Source: Sphingosinicella sp. BN140058 (lineage in GTDB: Bacteria; Pseudomonadota; Alphaproteobacteria; Sphingomonadales; Sphingomonadaceae). Taken from it: a stretch of 64,000 nucleotides of DNA. The stretch's first letter is position 1. Every line of letters begins with the position of its first letter. Positions 25,249-34,634 of this stretch are shown here, in pieces. The notes beneath the pieces were generated by a model, which saw only the letters and a list, made by a program, of their open reading frames with translations, ran no database searches and had not been told where the DNA came from. Location: positions 3,543,501 through 3,607,500 of the forward strand of contig NZ_CP035501.1 of assembly GCF_004135585.1 (NCBI RefSeq). The letters run 5' to 3'. The translations under genes and the position numbers were made by a program.

Positions 25249-27027
25249 TCAATGATTGTGGCGCGGCACCTTGGCGGAGGTCTGGCGGTATTTGGTTGCG
25301 AACTCGAGCACGCCGCCTTCGCCCAATTGCCCGGTCTTCTCCCGGTAGATCTCTTCCCACGGCGTATTGCTCGCCGGCGTCGCGGGGATGCCTTCGCCTC
25401 TGCGCCGGTCAATCTCGCCCGGATCGATCAGTGCGTCGCAGCGGCCGCTGTTCAGATCGATGCGGATCGTGTCGCCGGTGCGAAGCCAGGCGAGACCGCC
25501 GCCGACGGCGCTCTCGGGCGAGGCGTTGAGGATCGAGGGGCTGTCCGAGGTGCCGGACTGACGCCCGTCGCCAAGCGTCGGCAGGCTGGTGATGCCGCGC
25601 TGGAGCAGCGCATCGGGCGGCTGCATGTTGACGACTTCGGCGGATCCGGGCCAGCCCTGCGGTCCCGAGCCGCGGATGACGAGGATGCAATGCTCGTCGA
25701 TTTCGAGGGCAGCATCGTTGATCCGGTGGTGATAATCGTCGGATCCGTCGAAGACGATCGCCCGCGCTTCGAACACGCCCTCCCGGCCCGGCTCGGCTAG
25801 GTAGCGGGTGCGGAATTCCTCGGAGATCACGCTCGTCTTCATGATCGCGAAATCGAACAGATTGCCCTTGAGGACGAGGAAGCCGGCGCGCTCCTTCAGC
25901 GGCTGGTCATAGGGGTAGATCACATCGCGGTCCCTGGCTTCGCGCCCTTGCAGGTTCTCCGCCATCGTCCTGCCGGTGACGCTGCGCTGGCTGCCGTCGA
26001 GCTTGCCGGCGTTGAGCAGCTCCCACATCACCGCCGGGACGCCGCCGGCGCGGTGGAAGCGCTCGGACAGATATTTGCCGGCCGGCTGCATGTTGACGAG
26101 GAGGGGGAGATCGTAGCCATGCTCCATCCAGTCCTCGTGCGTGATCTCGACTCCCGCGTGGCGCGCCATCGCGACGATATGCGGCTGGGCATTGCTGGAC
26201 CCGCCGATCGCAGTGGTGACCCGAATCGCGTTCAGGAACGATTCGCGCGTCAGGATATCCGACGGACGCAAATCCTCGAACGCAAGCTCGACCGCGCGGC
26301 GGCCGGTCTCGTAGGCCATCTGGCCGCGCTCGCGATAAGGCGCCGGTATCGCGGCGTTGCCGGGCAGGGACATGCCCAGGGCCTCGGAAATTGCGTTCAT
26401 CGTCGAGGCGGTGCCCATCGTGTTGCAATGGCCCGCGGAGGGCGCGCTGTCGGCGGCGCGGCGAAGGAATTCCTCCTCGTCGATCTTGCCCGCGCCGAGC
26501 AGGCGGCGGGAGCGCCAGATCACGGTGCCGGAGCCGACCAGCTCGTTCTCGTGCCAGCCGTCGAGCATCGGCCCGCCATTGAGGGTAATCGCCGGAATGT
26601 CGACGGTGGATGCCGCCATGATGCCGGCCGGCGTCGTCTTGTCGCAGCCGGTGGTGATGACGACGGCGTCGATCGGATAGCCGTTCAGGATCTCGACCAA
26701 GGTCATGTAGGAAAGGTTGCGGTCGAGCGCCGCCGTAGGACGGCGGCAATTCTCAAAGATCGGGTGCATCGGGAATTCCATCGGAATCCCGCCGGCATCG
26801 CGGATGCCGGCACGAATGCGGTCGGCGAGCTCGAGATGGATGCGGTTGCACGGCGCGATGTCGGAGCCCGACTGGGCGATGCCGATGATCGGCTTGCCGC
26901 CGCGCAATTCGGCCGGGGTGATCCCGTAGTTCATGAAGCGTTCGAGATAGAGTGCGGTCATGTCGCTCCGCCCCGGCGCGTCGAACCATTCGCGGGAGCG
27001 AAACGGGCGGGCGGGCGTGCGGGTCAT
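25249..27027 (-). CDS. xylD: D-xylonate dehydratase (IlvD/Edd family)
   Basis: A 592-residue Fe-S dehydratase. Cluster-binding cysteines are at 60 (SDIAPCNRIH), 128 (VVITTGCDKTTPAG) and 201 (GHCNTMGTAS), the same spacing as in Caulobacter XylD. NAQPHIVAMARHAGV, PAGKYLSERFHRAGG and the tail VSPGEID-like DPGEIDRRRGEG also match sugar-acid rather than amino-acid dehydratases. It dehydrates xylonate to 2-keto-3-deoxy-xylonate, the third Weimberg step, in the cytoplasm. ATG 27027 follows GGAG. It lies 74 bases after the sugar porter gene and apart from xylXBC 12 kb away, unlike the compact Caulobacter operon. Confidence 0.92.
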   Translation of the reverse strand: MTRTPARPFRSREWFDAPGRSDMTALYLERFMNYGITPAELRGGKPIIGIAQSGSDIAPCNRIHLELADRIRAGIRDAGGIPMEFPMHPIFENCRRPTAALDRNLSYMTLVEILNGYPIDAVVITTGCDKTTPAGIMAASTVDIPAITLNGGPMLDGWHENELVGSGTVIWRSRRLLGAGKIDEEEFLRRAADSAPSAGHCNTMGTASTMNAISEALGMSLPGNAAIPAPYRERGQMAYETGRRAVELAFEDLRPSDILTRESFLNAIRVTTAIGGSSNAQPHIVAMARHAGVEITHEDWMEHGYDLPLLVNMQPAGKYLSERFHRAGGVPAVMWELLNAGKLDGSQRSVTGRTMAENLQGREARDRDVIYPYDQPLKERAGFLVLKGNLFDFAIMKTSVISEEFRTRYLAEPGREGVFEARAIVFDGSDDYHHRINDAALEIDEHCILVIRGSGPQGWPGSAEVVNMQPPDALLQRGITSLPTLGDGRQSGTSDSPSILNASPESAVGGGLAWLRTGDTIRIDLNSGRCDALIDPGEIDRRRGEGIPATPASNTPWEEIYREKTGQLGEGGVLEFATKYRQTSAKVPRHNH

Positions 27028-27101
27028 GATCGTCTCCGGTAAGGCAAGGGGCGCAACCGCCAAACGGCTGCGCCCCCGGTAAGTGTTCGACAAAAGAGCG
27101 T

Positions 27102-28505
27102 TCAGCCCTGCATCTGCTCCAGTTCCTTGCCCTTCGTCTCGTGGATGAATTTCTTGACGAGGAAGAAACTGATCAGCGCGGCGCAGGCGTAGAAGGTGTA
27201 GGCGCCGGCAAGGCTCCACTCCGACATGCGCGGGAAGGTCTGTGCGATGAGGTAATTGGCGAACCACTGCGCGAAACCGCAGACTGCGAGTGCAGAGCCG
27301 CGGATCTGGTTCGGGAACATCTCGCCCAGCATCACCCACATGATCGGGCCCCAGCTGACGTTGAAGAAGATCACGTAGAGATTGGCGGCGATCAGCGCGA
27401 GAGTGCCGAGGTTGCTCGACAGCTGGAGCTTGCCGCCGGCATCCAGCGTGCCGTTCGCGAATGCGTAGACGAGCGCGAACAGGGTCACCGCCATGCCGGC
27501 CGAGCCGATCAGCAGCAGCGGCTTGCGGCCGATCTTGTCGACCAGCGCGATGGTGACGAAGCAGGCGGCGATCGAGACTGCGCCCGACACGATGTTGATC
27601 TGCAGCGACTGGTCTTCGGTGAAGCCGGCGAGCTGCCACAGCGTCGCACCGTAATAGAAGATCACGTTAATGCCGACGAGCTGCTGGAAGACGGCGAGCA
27701 GCAGGCCGGCCCAGACGATCGGCCGGATGCCGCCGCCCGGCGCTATCAGATCGCTGAGGCGGGGGCGGTGATCGACGCTGAAGCTGGCGCGGATTTCTTC
27801 GAGCTTGGCATCCGCGACCTCAGCGCCGAACAGTGACGTCAGCACGGTCCGGGCCTGCTCATGGCGCCCCTTGGACACCAGAAAGCGCGGGCTTTCCGGG
27901 ATAAAGAGGAGAGCGATCAGGAAAATGGCGGCCGGAATTGCCTGCATCAGGTACATCCAGCGCCAGGCTTCGATCCCGCCCCAGAAGGGCGCGGTCGATT
28001 CACCCGCCGAGGCGGCGAGGAAGTAGTTGACCACGAAGGCTGCGGTGAGACCGGTGATGATCATGATCTGCTGCACGGTCGTCATTCGGCCCCGGATGCT
28101 CGCCGGAGCGACTTCGGAGATGTAGGCTGGCGAGAGCACGCTCGCCGCGCCGACAGCCATGCCGCCGAAGATTCGGGCGACGACGAACAGCCATTGAACG
28201 TGGGAGAAGCCCTGAACGAGAGCGCCGATCAGGAACACGATGGCGGCGAGCATCATGACGTTGCGCCGGCCGAGCCGGTCGGCGAGCCAGCCCGCCAGGA
28301 ACGCACCGATGAAGCAGCCGATCAGCAGCGAACCCACGGTGAAGCCAAGCCCGTCCTTCGATAGATTGAACGCTTGCGTCAGGCCCTCCTGGGTCCCGTT
28401 CACGGCCCCGCTGTCATAGCCGAACAACAATCCGCCGATCGTCGCCACCGCGACGATCGCGCCGATGAAGCCCATGTTCGCCCGGGCCGGGCTTGCTTCG
28501 GTCAT
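27102..28505 (-). CDS. MFS sugar porter, xylose-transporter type
   Basis: A 467-residue, 12-helix major facilitator of the sugar-porter branch. Signatures are GGLLFGYDSGAVNG in helix 1, DRLGRRNVM, PAYISEVAPASIRGRM, IPESPRFLVSKGR after helix 6, the QLVGINVIFYYG substrate block in helix 7 and DKIGRKPLLL. It resembles XylE/GalP proton symporters and Caulobacter XylE. It would carry xylose over the inner membrane. ATG 28505 has GGAGG upstream. A class A operator variant sits 47 bases before it, and xylD follows, so it is probably xylose-induced. Confidence 0.9.
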   Translation of the reverse strand: MTEASPARANMGFIGAIVAVATIGGLLFGYDSGAVNGTQEGLTQAFNLSKDGLGFTVGSLLIGCFIGAFLAGWLADRLGRRNVMMLAAIVFLIGALVQGFSHVQWLFVVARIFGGMAVGAASVLSPAYISEVAPASIRGRMTTVQQIMIITGLTAAFVVNYFLAASAGESTAPFWGGIEAWRWMYLMQAIPAAIFLIALLFIPESPRFLVSKGRHEQARTVLTSLFGAEVADAKLEEIRASFSVDHRPRLSDLIAPGGGIRPIVWAGLLLAVFQQLVGINVIFYYGATLWQLAGFTEDQSLQINIVSGAVSIAACFVTIALVDKIGRKPLLLIGSAGMAVTLFALVYAFANGTLDAGGKLQLSSNLGTLALIAANLYVIFFNVSWGPIMWVMLGEMFPNQIRGSALAVCGFAQWFANYLIAQTFPRMSEWSLAGAYTFYACAALISFFLVKKFIHETKGKELEQMQG

Positions 28506-28551
28506 GAAAGATCCTCCCTCTCCCCGGATAACCCGGGTGTGTCTGCGGCGA

Positions 28552-28565
28552 TGTTAGCGTTAACG
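28552..28565. promoter_or_regulatory. Candidate LacI operator (class A variant)
   Basis: TGTTAGCGTTAACG differs from the palindrome TGTTAGCGCTAACA at two positions. It lies in the 95-base gap between the LacI stop (28601) and the sugar-porter start (28505), close to the porter promoter region. Confidence 0.5.
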
Positions 28566-28600
28566 GACGCGGTCTGAACAGGGGGTATTTTGCATGCCCG

Positions 28601-29704
28601 TCAGGCAGGCTGAACCGCCGGCGAGCGCGCCTTTCTGCTCTTATTCGGGACGACGATCGCGGCAGCAGTCGATTCCCGGACGATCATCTCATGTTCGAGG
28701 ACGATCTCGTTGGTGTCGCAGCGCCCGCCCGCCCGCCGTGCGCGAATATCGGCGAGCAGCATGTCGAGCGCGGCTTCCGCCATCGCCGAGATCGGCTGGC
28801 GCACGGTGGTGAGCTCCGGCCACACTGTGGTCGCGAGCGAGGTGTCGTCGAAGCCGACGACGCTCAGGTCTTCCGGCACGATCATGTGGCGGCGGTGCGC
28901 GACGCTGATCGTCGCCGCCGCCATGTCGTCATTGGAGGCGAAGATCGCAGTCGGCGGGTGGGGATCGGCGAGCAGGCGTTCGGCGGCGGCGAGGCCGGAA
29001 CGGTAGGTGAAATAACCCTGCTCGACGGCGGCCACTTCCGACGGCTTGAGGCCATGCTCGACGATCGCGGCAAGGAACCCGCGTTCGCGATCGTGGCTGG
29101 CGATGTGGTTGGGATGACCCTTGATGAAGCCGAACCGGCGATGGCCGAGATCGAGCAGATGCTTGGTCATCTCCTTGGCCGCGCCGAAATCGTCGATGCG
29201 CACGTTGGGGTTCTCATGGTCGGCGCTGCCCATCGCCACGGTGACGACCGGGATTCCCATCTCACGGAGCGCATCCATGATCGCCACGGATTCCGAAAGA
29301 GGCGGGGGCAGGATGACGCCCTCGACCTCGCTGGTCACAAAGCGCCGGGTGACATCGGCCTGTTCGCCGCCATTTTCCGATTCGCAGCTTTCGATCACCA
29401 GGTGGCAACCCGCCCTCCGCGCGGCTTCGAGCGCGCCGATCAGGAACTGGCTGAGATAGGCGGCGGAAGGGTTGGCGTAGAGCAGGCCGATATGGGTCGC
29501 CTCCCCCGCCGCGAGGTTCCGCGCCGCGCTATTGGGGGAGTAATTCAGGGTCTTGACGGCCTCGAGCACAGAGACGCGGGTGCTCTCGCGCACGTTCTTG
29601 CCGCCGTTGATCACGCGCGAGACGGTCATCGCCGAAACGCCCGCGGCGCGCGCGACGTCCTCGATCGTGACGGTGCCTCGGCTTCTTCGGCTCGGCCTGC
29701 TCAT
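28601..29704 (-). CDS. LacI family regulator, probable xylose-responsive repressor
   Basis: A 367-residue LacI repressor. VTIEDVARAAGVSAMTVSRV is the helix-turn-helix, NYSPNSAARNLAAG the hinge helix, and IGLLYANPSAAYLSQ opens the sensor domain; FASNDDMAAA and SVVGFDDTSLA are conserved sensor motifs. ATG 29704 begins the family N-terminus. The gene is divergent from a GH3 with a class A operator in between, and is followed by a sugar porter and xylD, so it likely binds the class A palindromes at 12460, 28552, 29818 and 34513. This would make it a XylR-type repressor, an inference from sites and context. The 181-base gap at its 5' end permits autoregulation. Confidence 0.88.
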   Translation of the reverse strand: MSRPSRRSRGTVTIEDVARAAGVSAMTVSRVINGGKNVRESTRVSVLEAVKTLNYSPNSAARNLAAGEATHIGLLYANPSAAYLSQFLIGALEAARRAGCHLVIESCESENGGEQADVTRRFVTSEVEGVILPPPLSESVAIMDALREMGIPVVTVAMGSADHENPNVRIDDFGAAKEMTKHLLDLGHRRFGFIKGHPNHIASHDRERGFLAAIVEHGLKPSEVAAVEQGYFTYRSGLAAAERLLADPHPPTAIFASNDDMAAATISVAHRRHMIVPEDLSVVGFDDTSLATTVWPELTTVRQPISAMAEAALDMLLADIRARRAGGRCDTNEIVLEHEMIVRESTAAAIVVPNKSRKARSPAVQPA

Positions 29705-29817
29705 CCGTATCCCCCTACATTCGACGCGGAGCCTATGGTGACAGCGGAGCGCTTGTAAATGGTCTCGCCTGTCCGGACCGCGCGTGTTGACCGCCGGGAA
29801 GCGTCGTGCCAAGTCTT

Positions 29818-29831
29818 TGGTAGCGCTAACA
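29818..29831. promoter_or_regulatory. LacI operator (class A)
   Basis: TGGTAGCGCTAACA, one base from palindromic symmetry, lies between the divergent LacI gene (29704) and the GH3 gene (29886), 55 bases before the latter. It could serve both promoters. Confidence 0.7.
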
Positions 29832-29885
29832 CAAAAGGCTGGCCGCACCCGCGGAACGGCATGGCCGCAGGAGAGGAATCCAGAA

Positions 29886-32324
29886 ATGACCGCCACGCTC
29901 TCGACCCCGCGCACTGCCGCGCGGGTGCTTGCTTTGGGGCTGCTGGCCGCCACCGCGACAATCTCCGTGTCCGGAGCATGGGCGCAGACCGCGCGCCGCA
30001 CGGCTTCCGAGAAGATGCTCTACAAGGAGGCCTCGCAGCCGGTCGAGCGGAGGGTGGAGGATTTGCTCCAGCGCATGAGCCTGGAGGAAAAGGTGGCGCA
30101 GATGCTCTCGATCTGGGAGCATAAGGACAAGATCCAGACTCCGCGCGGCGATTTCTCGCCCGCGCTCGCCTCCAGGAATTTCCCGAACGGGCTTGGTCAG
30201 ATTTCCCGACCTTCCGACCGTCGCGGGGTCAAGGCCGAGAACGCGCCGGGCAGCAACGGCGCGGCCGGAGCTGCCGCCGGTGTCGTCAATCGGACCGCCG
30301 GCGAGGCCGCGGACTATGCCAATGCCGCGCAGCGCTGGGCGGTCGAGAAGACTCGCCTCGGCATTCCGCTGCTGATGCACGAGGAGGCTCTGCACGGTTA
30401 TGTCGCGCGCGGTGCGACCAGCTTTCCGCAGTCGATCGGCCTCGCCAGCACCTGGGATCCGGCCCTGGTCGAGCGGGTCTTTTCCGTCGCATCGCGCGAA
30501 ATGCGGGCGGCTGGCGCCAATCTGGCGCTGGCACCGGTGGTCGACGTCGCCCGCGATCCGCGCTGGGGGCGGATCGAGGAAACCTATGGCGAGGATCCGT
30601 ACCTCGTCGGCACCATCGGCCTCGCGGCGATCAGGGGCTATCAGGGCACCAGCCTGCCGCTTGCGCGGGACAAGGTCTTCGTCACGCTCAAGCACCTGAC
30701 CGGACATGGCCAGCCGGAGAACGGCACCAATGTCGGCCCGGCCGACATCTCCGAGCGCAATCTGCGCACCAACTTCTTCCCGCCGTTCGAGCGTGCGGTG
30801 AAGGAACTGCCGGTGATGTCGGTGATGGCCTCGTATAACGAGATCGACGGCATCCCATCGCACAGCAACAAGTGGCTGCTGACGGACGTGCTGCGCGGCG
30901 AGTGGGGCTTCAAGGGCGCCGTGATCAGCGATTACTTCGCCATTCGCGAACTCATCACCCGTCACAAGATGACCGATGATCCGACGGTCGCCGCCGAGAT
31001 GGCAGTGAAAGCCGGAGTCGATGCCGAAACGCCCGACGGCGAAGCCTATGTTCACCTCCCGGAACTGGTCCGCAAGGGGGTGGTTCCGCAGGCGCTGATC
31101 GATGATTCGGTGCGCCGGATCCTCACCATGAAGTTTCAGGCGGGTCTGTTCGAGAACCCCTATGTCGATGTTGCAGCCGCCGATGCACGCACCGCCACAC
31201 CCGACGCCGTGGCGCTCGCGCGCGAAGCGGCGCGCAAGGCGATGGTGCTGCTCAAGAACGACAAGCAGGTGCTGCCGCTCGACGCAAGCGCGTTGAAGCG
31301 CGTGGCCGTGCTCGGCACCCATGCGCGCGACACGCCGATCGGCGGCTATTCGGACGTGCCGCGCCATGTCGTCAGCGTACTTGAGGGCATCCAGAAGGAA
31401 GGGCAAGGCAAGTTCCAGGTCGATTATGCGGAAGGCGTGCGAATCACCCGCAGCCGATCCTGGTCGGCCGGTCCGGTCGATCTCGTGCCGCCGGAGGAGA
31501 ATCGAAAGCTGATCGCCGAAGCGGTCGAAATGGCGAAGAAGGCCGACGTCGTCGTGATGGTGCTCGGCGACAACGAGCAGACCAGCCGTGAGGCCTGGGC
31601 CGATGCCCATCTCGGCGACCGCGCGTCGCTCGACCTGATCGGCCAGCAGGAGGAACTGGCCAGGGCGATCTTCGCCCTCGGCAAGCCGACGGTCGTGCTG
31701 CTGCTCAACGGGCGTCCGCTCTCGGTCAACTATCTCGCCGAACAGGCGCCGGCGCTGATCGAAGGCTGGTACCTGGGGCAGGAGACCGGCAATGCGGTCG
31801 CGGACGTGCTGTTCGGTCGCGCCAATCCGGGTGGCAAGCTGCCGGTGTCGATCGCCCGCAACGTCGGCCAGCTGCCGGTCTACTACAATCACAAGCCGAC
31901 GGCGCGGCGCGGCTATCTGTTCGATCAGACCAGCCCGCTTTATCCGTTCGGCTATGGTCTCAGCTACACCAGCTTCGCGATCTCGGCGCCCCGTCTGGCG
32001 GACGCGAAAGTGAAGATGGGCCGGAATGTCCGGGTCAGCGTCGACGTGACCAATAGCGGCCGTCGCGCCGGGGACGAGGTCGTCCAGCTCTACGTCCGCG
32101 ACGACGAGGCCTCCGTCACTCGCCCGGTCAAGGAACTGAAGCGGTTCGAGCGCGTGACGCTGAAGCCCGGGGAGCGGCGAACGGTGACGTTCGACCTCAC
32201 GCCGGACGATTTCGCCTTCTGGAACCGCGAGATGAAGAAGGTGGTCGAGCCAGGCACGTTCACCATCTCGGCCGGTCCCAATTCGGTGGACTTGAAGAGC
32301 GCCACGCTGAGCGTGATCGACTGA
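29886..32324 (+). CDS. GH3 beta-xylosidase/glucosidase, secreted
   Basis: An 812-residue GH3 enzyme with a signal peptide ending GAWAQ. The N-domain has LGIPLLMHEEALHG, the arginine-lysine-histidine substrate block VTLKHLTGHGQP, and the nucleophile Asp349 in GAVISDYFAI. The second domain shows MVLLKNDKQVLPL and GLSYTSF, and a C-terminal fibronectin-III-like domain (GDEVVQLYVRD) closes it. It resembles the XynB/BxlB beta-xylosidase branch, with SDY instead of SDW at the nucleophile. It would release xylose in the periplasm. ATG 29886 follows AGGAGAGG. A class A operator lies upstream; GH43 is convergent downstream. Confidence 0.88.
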   Translation: MTATLSTPRTAARVLALGLLAATATISVSGAWAQTARRTASEKMLYKEASQPVERRVEDLLQRMSLEEKVAQMLSIWEHKDKIQTPRGDFSPALASRNFPNGLGQISRPSDRRGVKAENAPGSNGAAGAAAGVVNRTAGEAADYANAAQRWAVEKTRLGIPLLMHEEALHGYVARGATSFPQSIGLASTWDPALVERVFSVASREMRAAGANLALAPVVDVARDPRWGRIEETYGEDPYLVGTIGLAAIRGYQGTSLPLARDKVFVTLKHLTGHGQPENGTNVGPADISERNLRTNFFPPFERAVKELPVMSVMASYNEIDGIPSHSNKWLLTDVLRGEWGFKGAVISDYFAIRELITRHKMTDDPTVAAEMAVKAGVDAETPDGEAYVHLPELVRKGVVPQALIDDSVRRILTMKFQAGLFENPYVDVAAADARTATPDAVALAREAARKAMVLLKNDKQVLPLDASALKRVAVLGTHARDTPIGGYSDVPRHVVSVLEGIQKEGQGKFQVDYAEGVRITRSRSWSAGPVDLVPPEENRKLIAEAVEMAKKADVVVMVLGDNEQTSREAWADAHLGDRASLDLIGQQEELARAIFALGKPTVVLLLNGRPLSVNYLAEQAPALIEGWYLGQETGNAVADVLFGRANPGGKLPVSIARNVGQLPVYYNHKPTARRGYLFDQTSPLYPFGYGLSYTSFAISAPRLADAKVKMGRNVRVSVDVTNSGRRAGDEVVQLYVRDDEASVTRPVKELKRFERVTLKPGERRTVTFDLTPDDFAFWNREMKKVVEPGTFTISAGPNSVDLKSATLSVID

Positions 32325-32379
32325 GCGCTGCCTTCAGGCTCCCATCGCTGGCGGCTTTTCGTCATCAGACGGGAATCCG

Positions 32380-34110
32380 TCAGCGGTTGGGAGGCGAGGA
32401 CCCTCGATACGCGTGGAGACCGAAGAAGCTCCCGACGAAACCGCCGGCGATACGAGTGCTGAGGATCTTTCCGTCCTCGCCTTGCCGCAAAGCCTGCCAG
32501 GCGCCGTCGCGCGTCGCGTAGAAGAAGTCGTAGCTTCCGCCGCGCGCCCGAATGCGCAGGGAGACCGGCGCCTCGGCATTCCCCGGCAGTGGGGCCGCTG
32601 CGATTTCGACGCCGCCGGCCGGATCGGAGGGGCCGGCACGGCGCTCGAGCTTGACGATGCGGTGGCCGTCTCGCTGCGACACCGACAGGAAGAACCAATA
32701 TTCGTCATTCTGCAGGGCGACCAGGCCCGCTTCATCGCCCTCGCCGTGCGGTGCGAAGCGGACGCTCGTAGACGCCGTTGCGTTCAGATGCTGCTGGCGC
32801 CGGCCCAGCAGCGAGGGATTGCCGAAGTCGCCGAGGGATACCGCCCGCGGCTGTAGCGAGAGACGGCCGTTGGCGAGGGCGTACCAGCGTTGGCGCGGGT
32901 TGCGCATCATTAGCCAGGTGGGCGGAAGGGCCGTACCGTCGAAATCTTCCCGCACCGAGAACGCCCCGTTGGTCGGCACCGGCGCCGACGCGCCGATAGG
33001 CAGATCGGGACGGGGGTGGGTGAGGGGGATCGGCGCGCCCGGCGCGGTGATCCGAGGCCAGCCATTCTGCCAGCTGACCGGCAGCAGGAACGTCTCGCGG
33101 CCGGTATTGTAGAAATCGCCCTGATAGGGGCGCACGGCCAGGAACGTCGCCCACCATTCGCCGGTCTGTGTTTCGACGAAGTCCGCATGTCCCGCCGAGG
33201 TGATCGGGTTCGGACGATCCGCGGGGAGGTCGCGCTGCGTGAGGATCGGATTGCCGGCGTACGGCTCGTACGGGCCGGTTACCGAACGGCTGCGAAGCAC
33301 GACCTGGGAATGATTGACCTCGGTCCCGCCTTCGGCAGCGGTCAGGTAATAGAAGCCGTCCTTGCGAAATATGTGCGGACCTTCGATCCAGACGGGCTTT
33401 CGTGCAAGGTCGACTCCGCCGTTGACGAGTAGGGTGCGGGGACCGAACGTCCTGCGCGCGACCGGATCGAAGCGCTGGATCCAGAGCGCGCGGTGGCCTT
33501 CGTACAGGGGCGCGCCGACCGGCGGCCCATTGTTAACGATCCAGGCGCTGCCGTCGTCATCGAAGAACAGCGACGGGTCGATGCCGCCCTCAAGATCCCG
33601 AAGCCAAATCGGATCCGACCATGGCCCGGCCGGATCGCCGGCGGTAATCACGAAATTGCCGCCGCAATCGACACAGGTGTTGACGATGTAGAAGGTGTCG
33701 GCGTGATTCGAGATGTCCGGCGCGAACACGCCTCGCGACATGCCGAGGGTGCCGAAATCGAGCTGCTCGGGGCGATCGATGGCATTGCCGATCTGTGTCC
33801 AGCGCACGAGATCGCGGCTGTGGAAGATCGGAATGCCCGGGAACCACGAGAAGGTCGAACCGACGAGGTAATAATCGTCACCGACGCGGGTGGTGCTCGG
33901 ATCGGGATAGAAGCCCTGCAGGATCGGGTTGCGATAGCGGTCCGCCGTCACCAGCGATGCCGCATCCTGCGGATCGTTGCCTTCATAAAGGAACCAGTCG
34001 AACTCCGCTGCGCCGGTCGGCGCGGAAACGGCGGCCGGGCGGGGAGAGCCGACACACCCGCCAAGGAGCAGCAGACATGCCAAACTCCAAAACACTCCCC
34101 GCACACGCAT
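32380..34110 (-). CDS. GH43 beta-xylosidase/arabinofuranosidase lipoprotein
   Basis: A 576-residue five-bladed propeller enzyme plus sandwich. The lipobox LGGC (Cys19) marks a lipoprotein. Catalytic acids are Asp70 (GFYPDPS), Asp178 (GGIDPSLF) and Glu243 (WIEGPHIF). The C-terminal 180 residues form the GH43_C2-type beta-sandwich (REDFDGTALPPTWLMMR) that completes the active site in xylosidases of this group. It removes xylose or arabinose from xylo-oligosaccharides. ATG 34110 is preceded by GGGGAG. It is convergent with the GH3 and divergent from the large TonB receptor. A class B palindrome is 154 bases upstream. Confidence 0.88.
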   Translation of the reverse strand: MRVRGVFWSLACLLLLGGCVGSPRPAAVSAPTGAAEFDWFLYEGNDPQDAASLVTADRYRNPILQGFYPDPSTTRVGDDYYLVGSTFSWFPGIPIFHSRDLVRWTQIGNAIDRPEQLDFGTLGMSRGVFAPDISNHADTFYIVNTCVDCGGNFVITAGDPAGPWSDPIWLRDLEGGIDPSLFFDDDGSAWIVNNGPPVGAPLYEGHRALWIQRFDPVARRTFGPRTLLVNGGVDLARKPVWIEGPHIFRKDGFYYLTAAEGGTEVNHSQVVLRSRSVTGPYEPYAGNPILTQRDLPADRPNPITSAGHADFVETQTGEWWATFLAVRPYQGDFYNTGRETFLLPVSWQNGWPRITAPGAPIPLTHPRPDLPIGASAPVPTNGAFSVREDFDGTALPPTWLMMRNPRQRWYALANGRLSLQPRAVSLGDFGNPSLLGRRQQHLNATASTSVRFAPHGEGDEAGLVALQNDEYWFFLSVSQRDGHRIVKLERRAGPSDPAGGVEIAAAPLPGNAEAPVSLRIRARGGSYDFFYATRDGAWQALRQGEDGKILSTRIAGGFVGSFFGLHAYRGSSPPNR

Positions 34111-34263
34111 CTCCCCGTCCAGCCATCAGTCATGTCCTTAGGTGCTTGGGTGCCTCGCAGCAAATGAGGCGCGCCCGGAGAAAGGACCCGGCCTTGCTCG
34201 CCGCGGACGCGATCACAGCCCCAAGATCATGGCCACGAGCGGTTCATCCGCGGTGCCAGGCCT

Positions 34264-34277
34264 TGGAACCGCTTCCA
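34264..34277. promoter_or_regulatory. Candidate LacI operator (class B)
   Basis: TGGAACCGCTTCCA, an almost perfect palindrome, lies 154 bases before the GH43 start and 358 before the TonB receptor. It shares 13 of 14 bases with the site at 5173. Confidence 0.6.
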
Positions 34278-34512
34278 ACTTTCTTGCCGAAAATTGGACT
34301 GTGATGGGCTTGCAACATATTTGACGCATTCCGTTTGTTTATTGCGCGGCCCTGTCCGAAGCCATTGACCGGCCGCCGAAATCCCGCTTACACAGCTGTC
34401 AAGTTCGAGTGATACGAACGGCCGAGGATGCGATTTCAGGGGGCAATGTTCGGGCGGGATCGACCGTGACTGGCGGTCGGGCGATACGCGCTGAACCTTA
34501 GTTTCCTCCCTT

Positions 34513-34526
34513 TGTTAGCGCTACCA
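34513..34526. promoter_or_regulatory. LacI operator (class A)
   Basis: TGTTAGCGCTACCA lies 109 bases before the TonB receptor start at 34635. It matches the palindromes at 12460 and 29818 in 12 to 13 of 14 bases. Confidence 0.7.
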
Positions 34527-34634
34527 ATGCCGACGGACATCGGGCGATTGGCTCGTCGTAACGGCCGCGTGGAGACGGCGGTGCGGCGGCCCCCCTGGCG
34601 ACATCCTGTCGCGGGGGTGTTGGGGAGGTGATGA

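Larger units (their letters stand above)
34111..34634. other. 524-base intergenic region with two operator-like palindromes
   Basis: This gap between the divergent GH43 and TonB-receptor genes has no credible coding sequence. It holds TGGAACCGCTTCCA at 34264 and TGTTAGCGCTACCA at 34513. The rest shows an AT-richer stretch around 34290-34350, suited to promoters, but no promoter hexamers I would defend. Confidence 0.6.
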
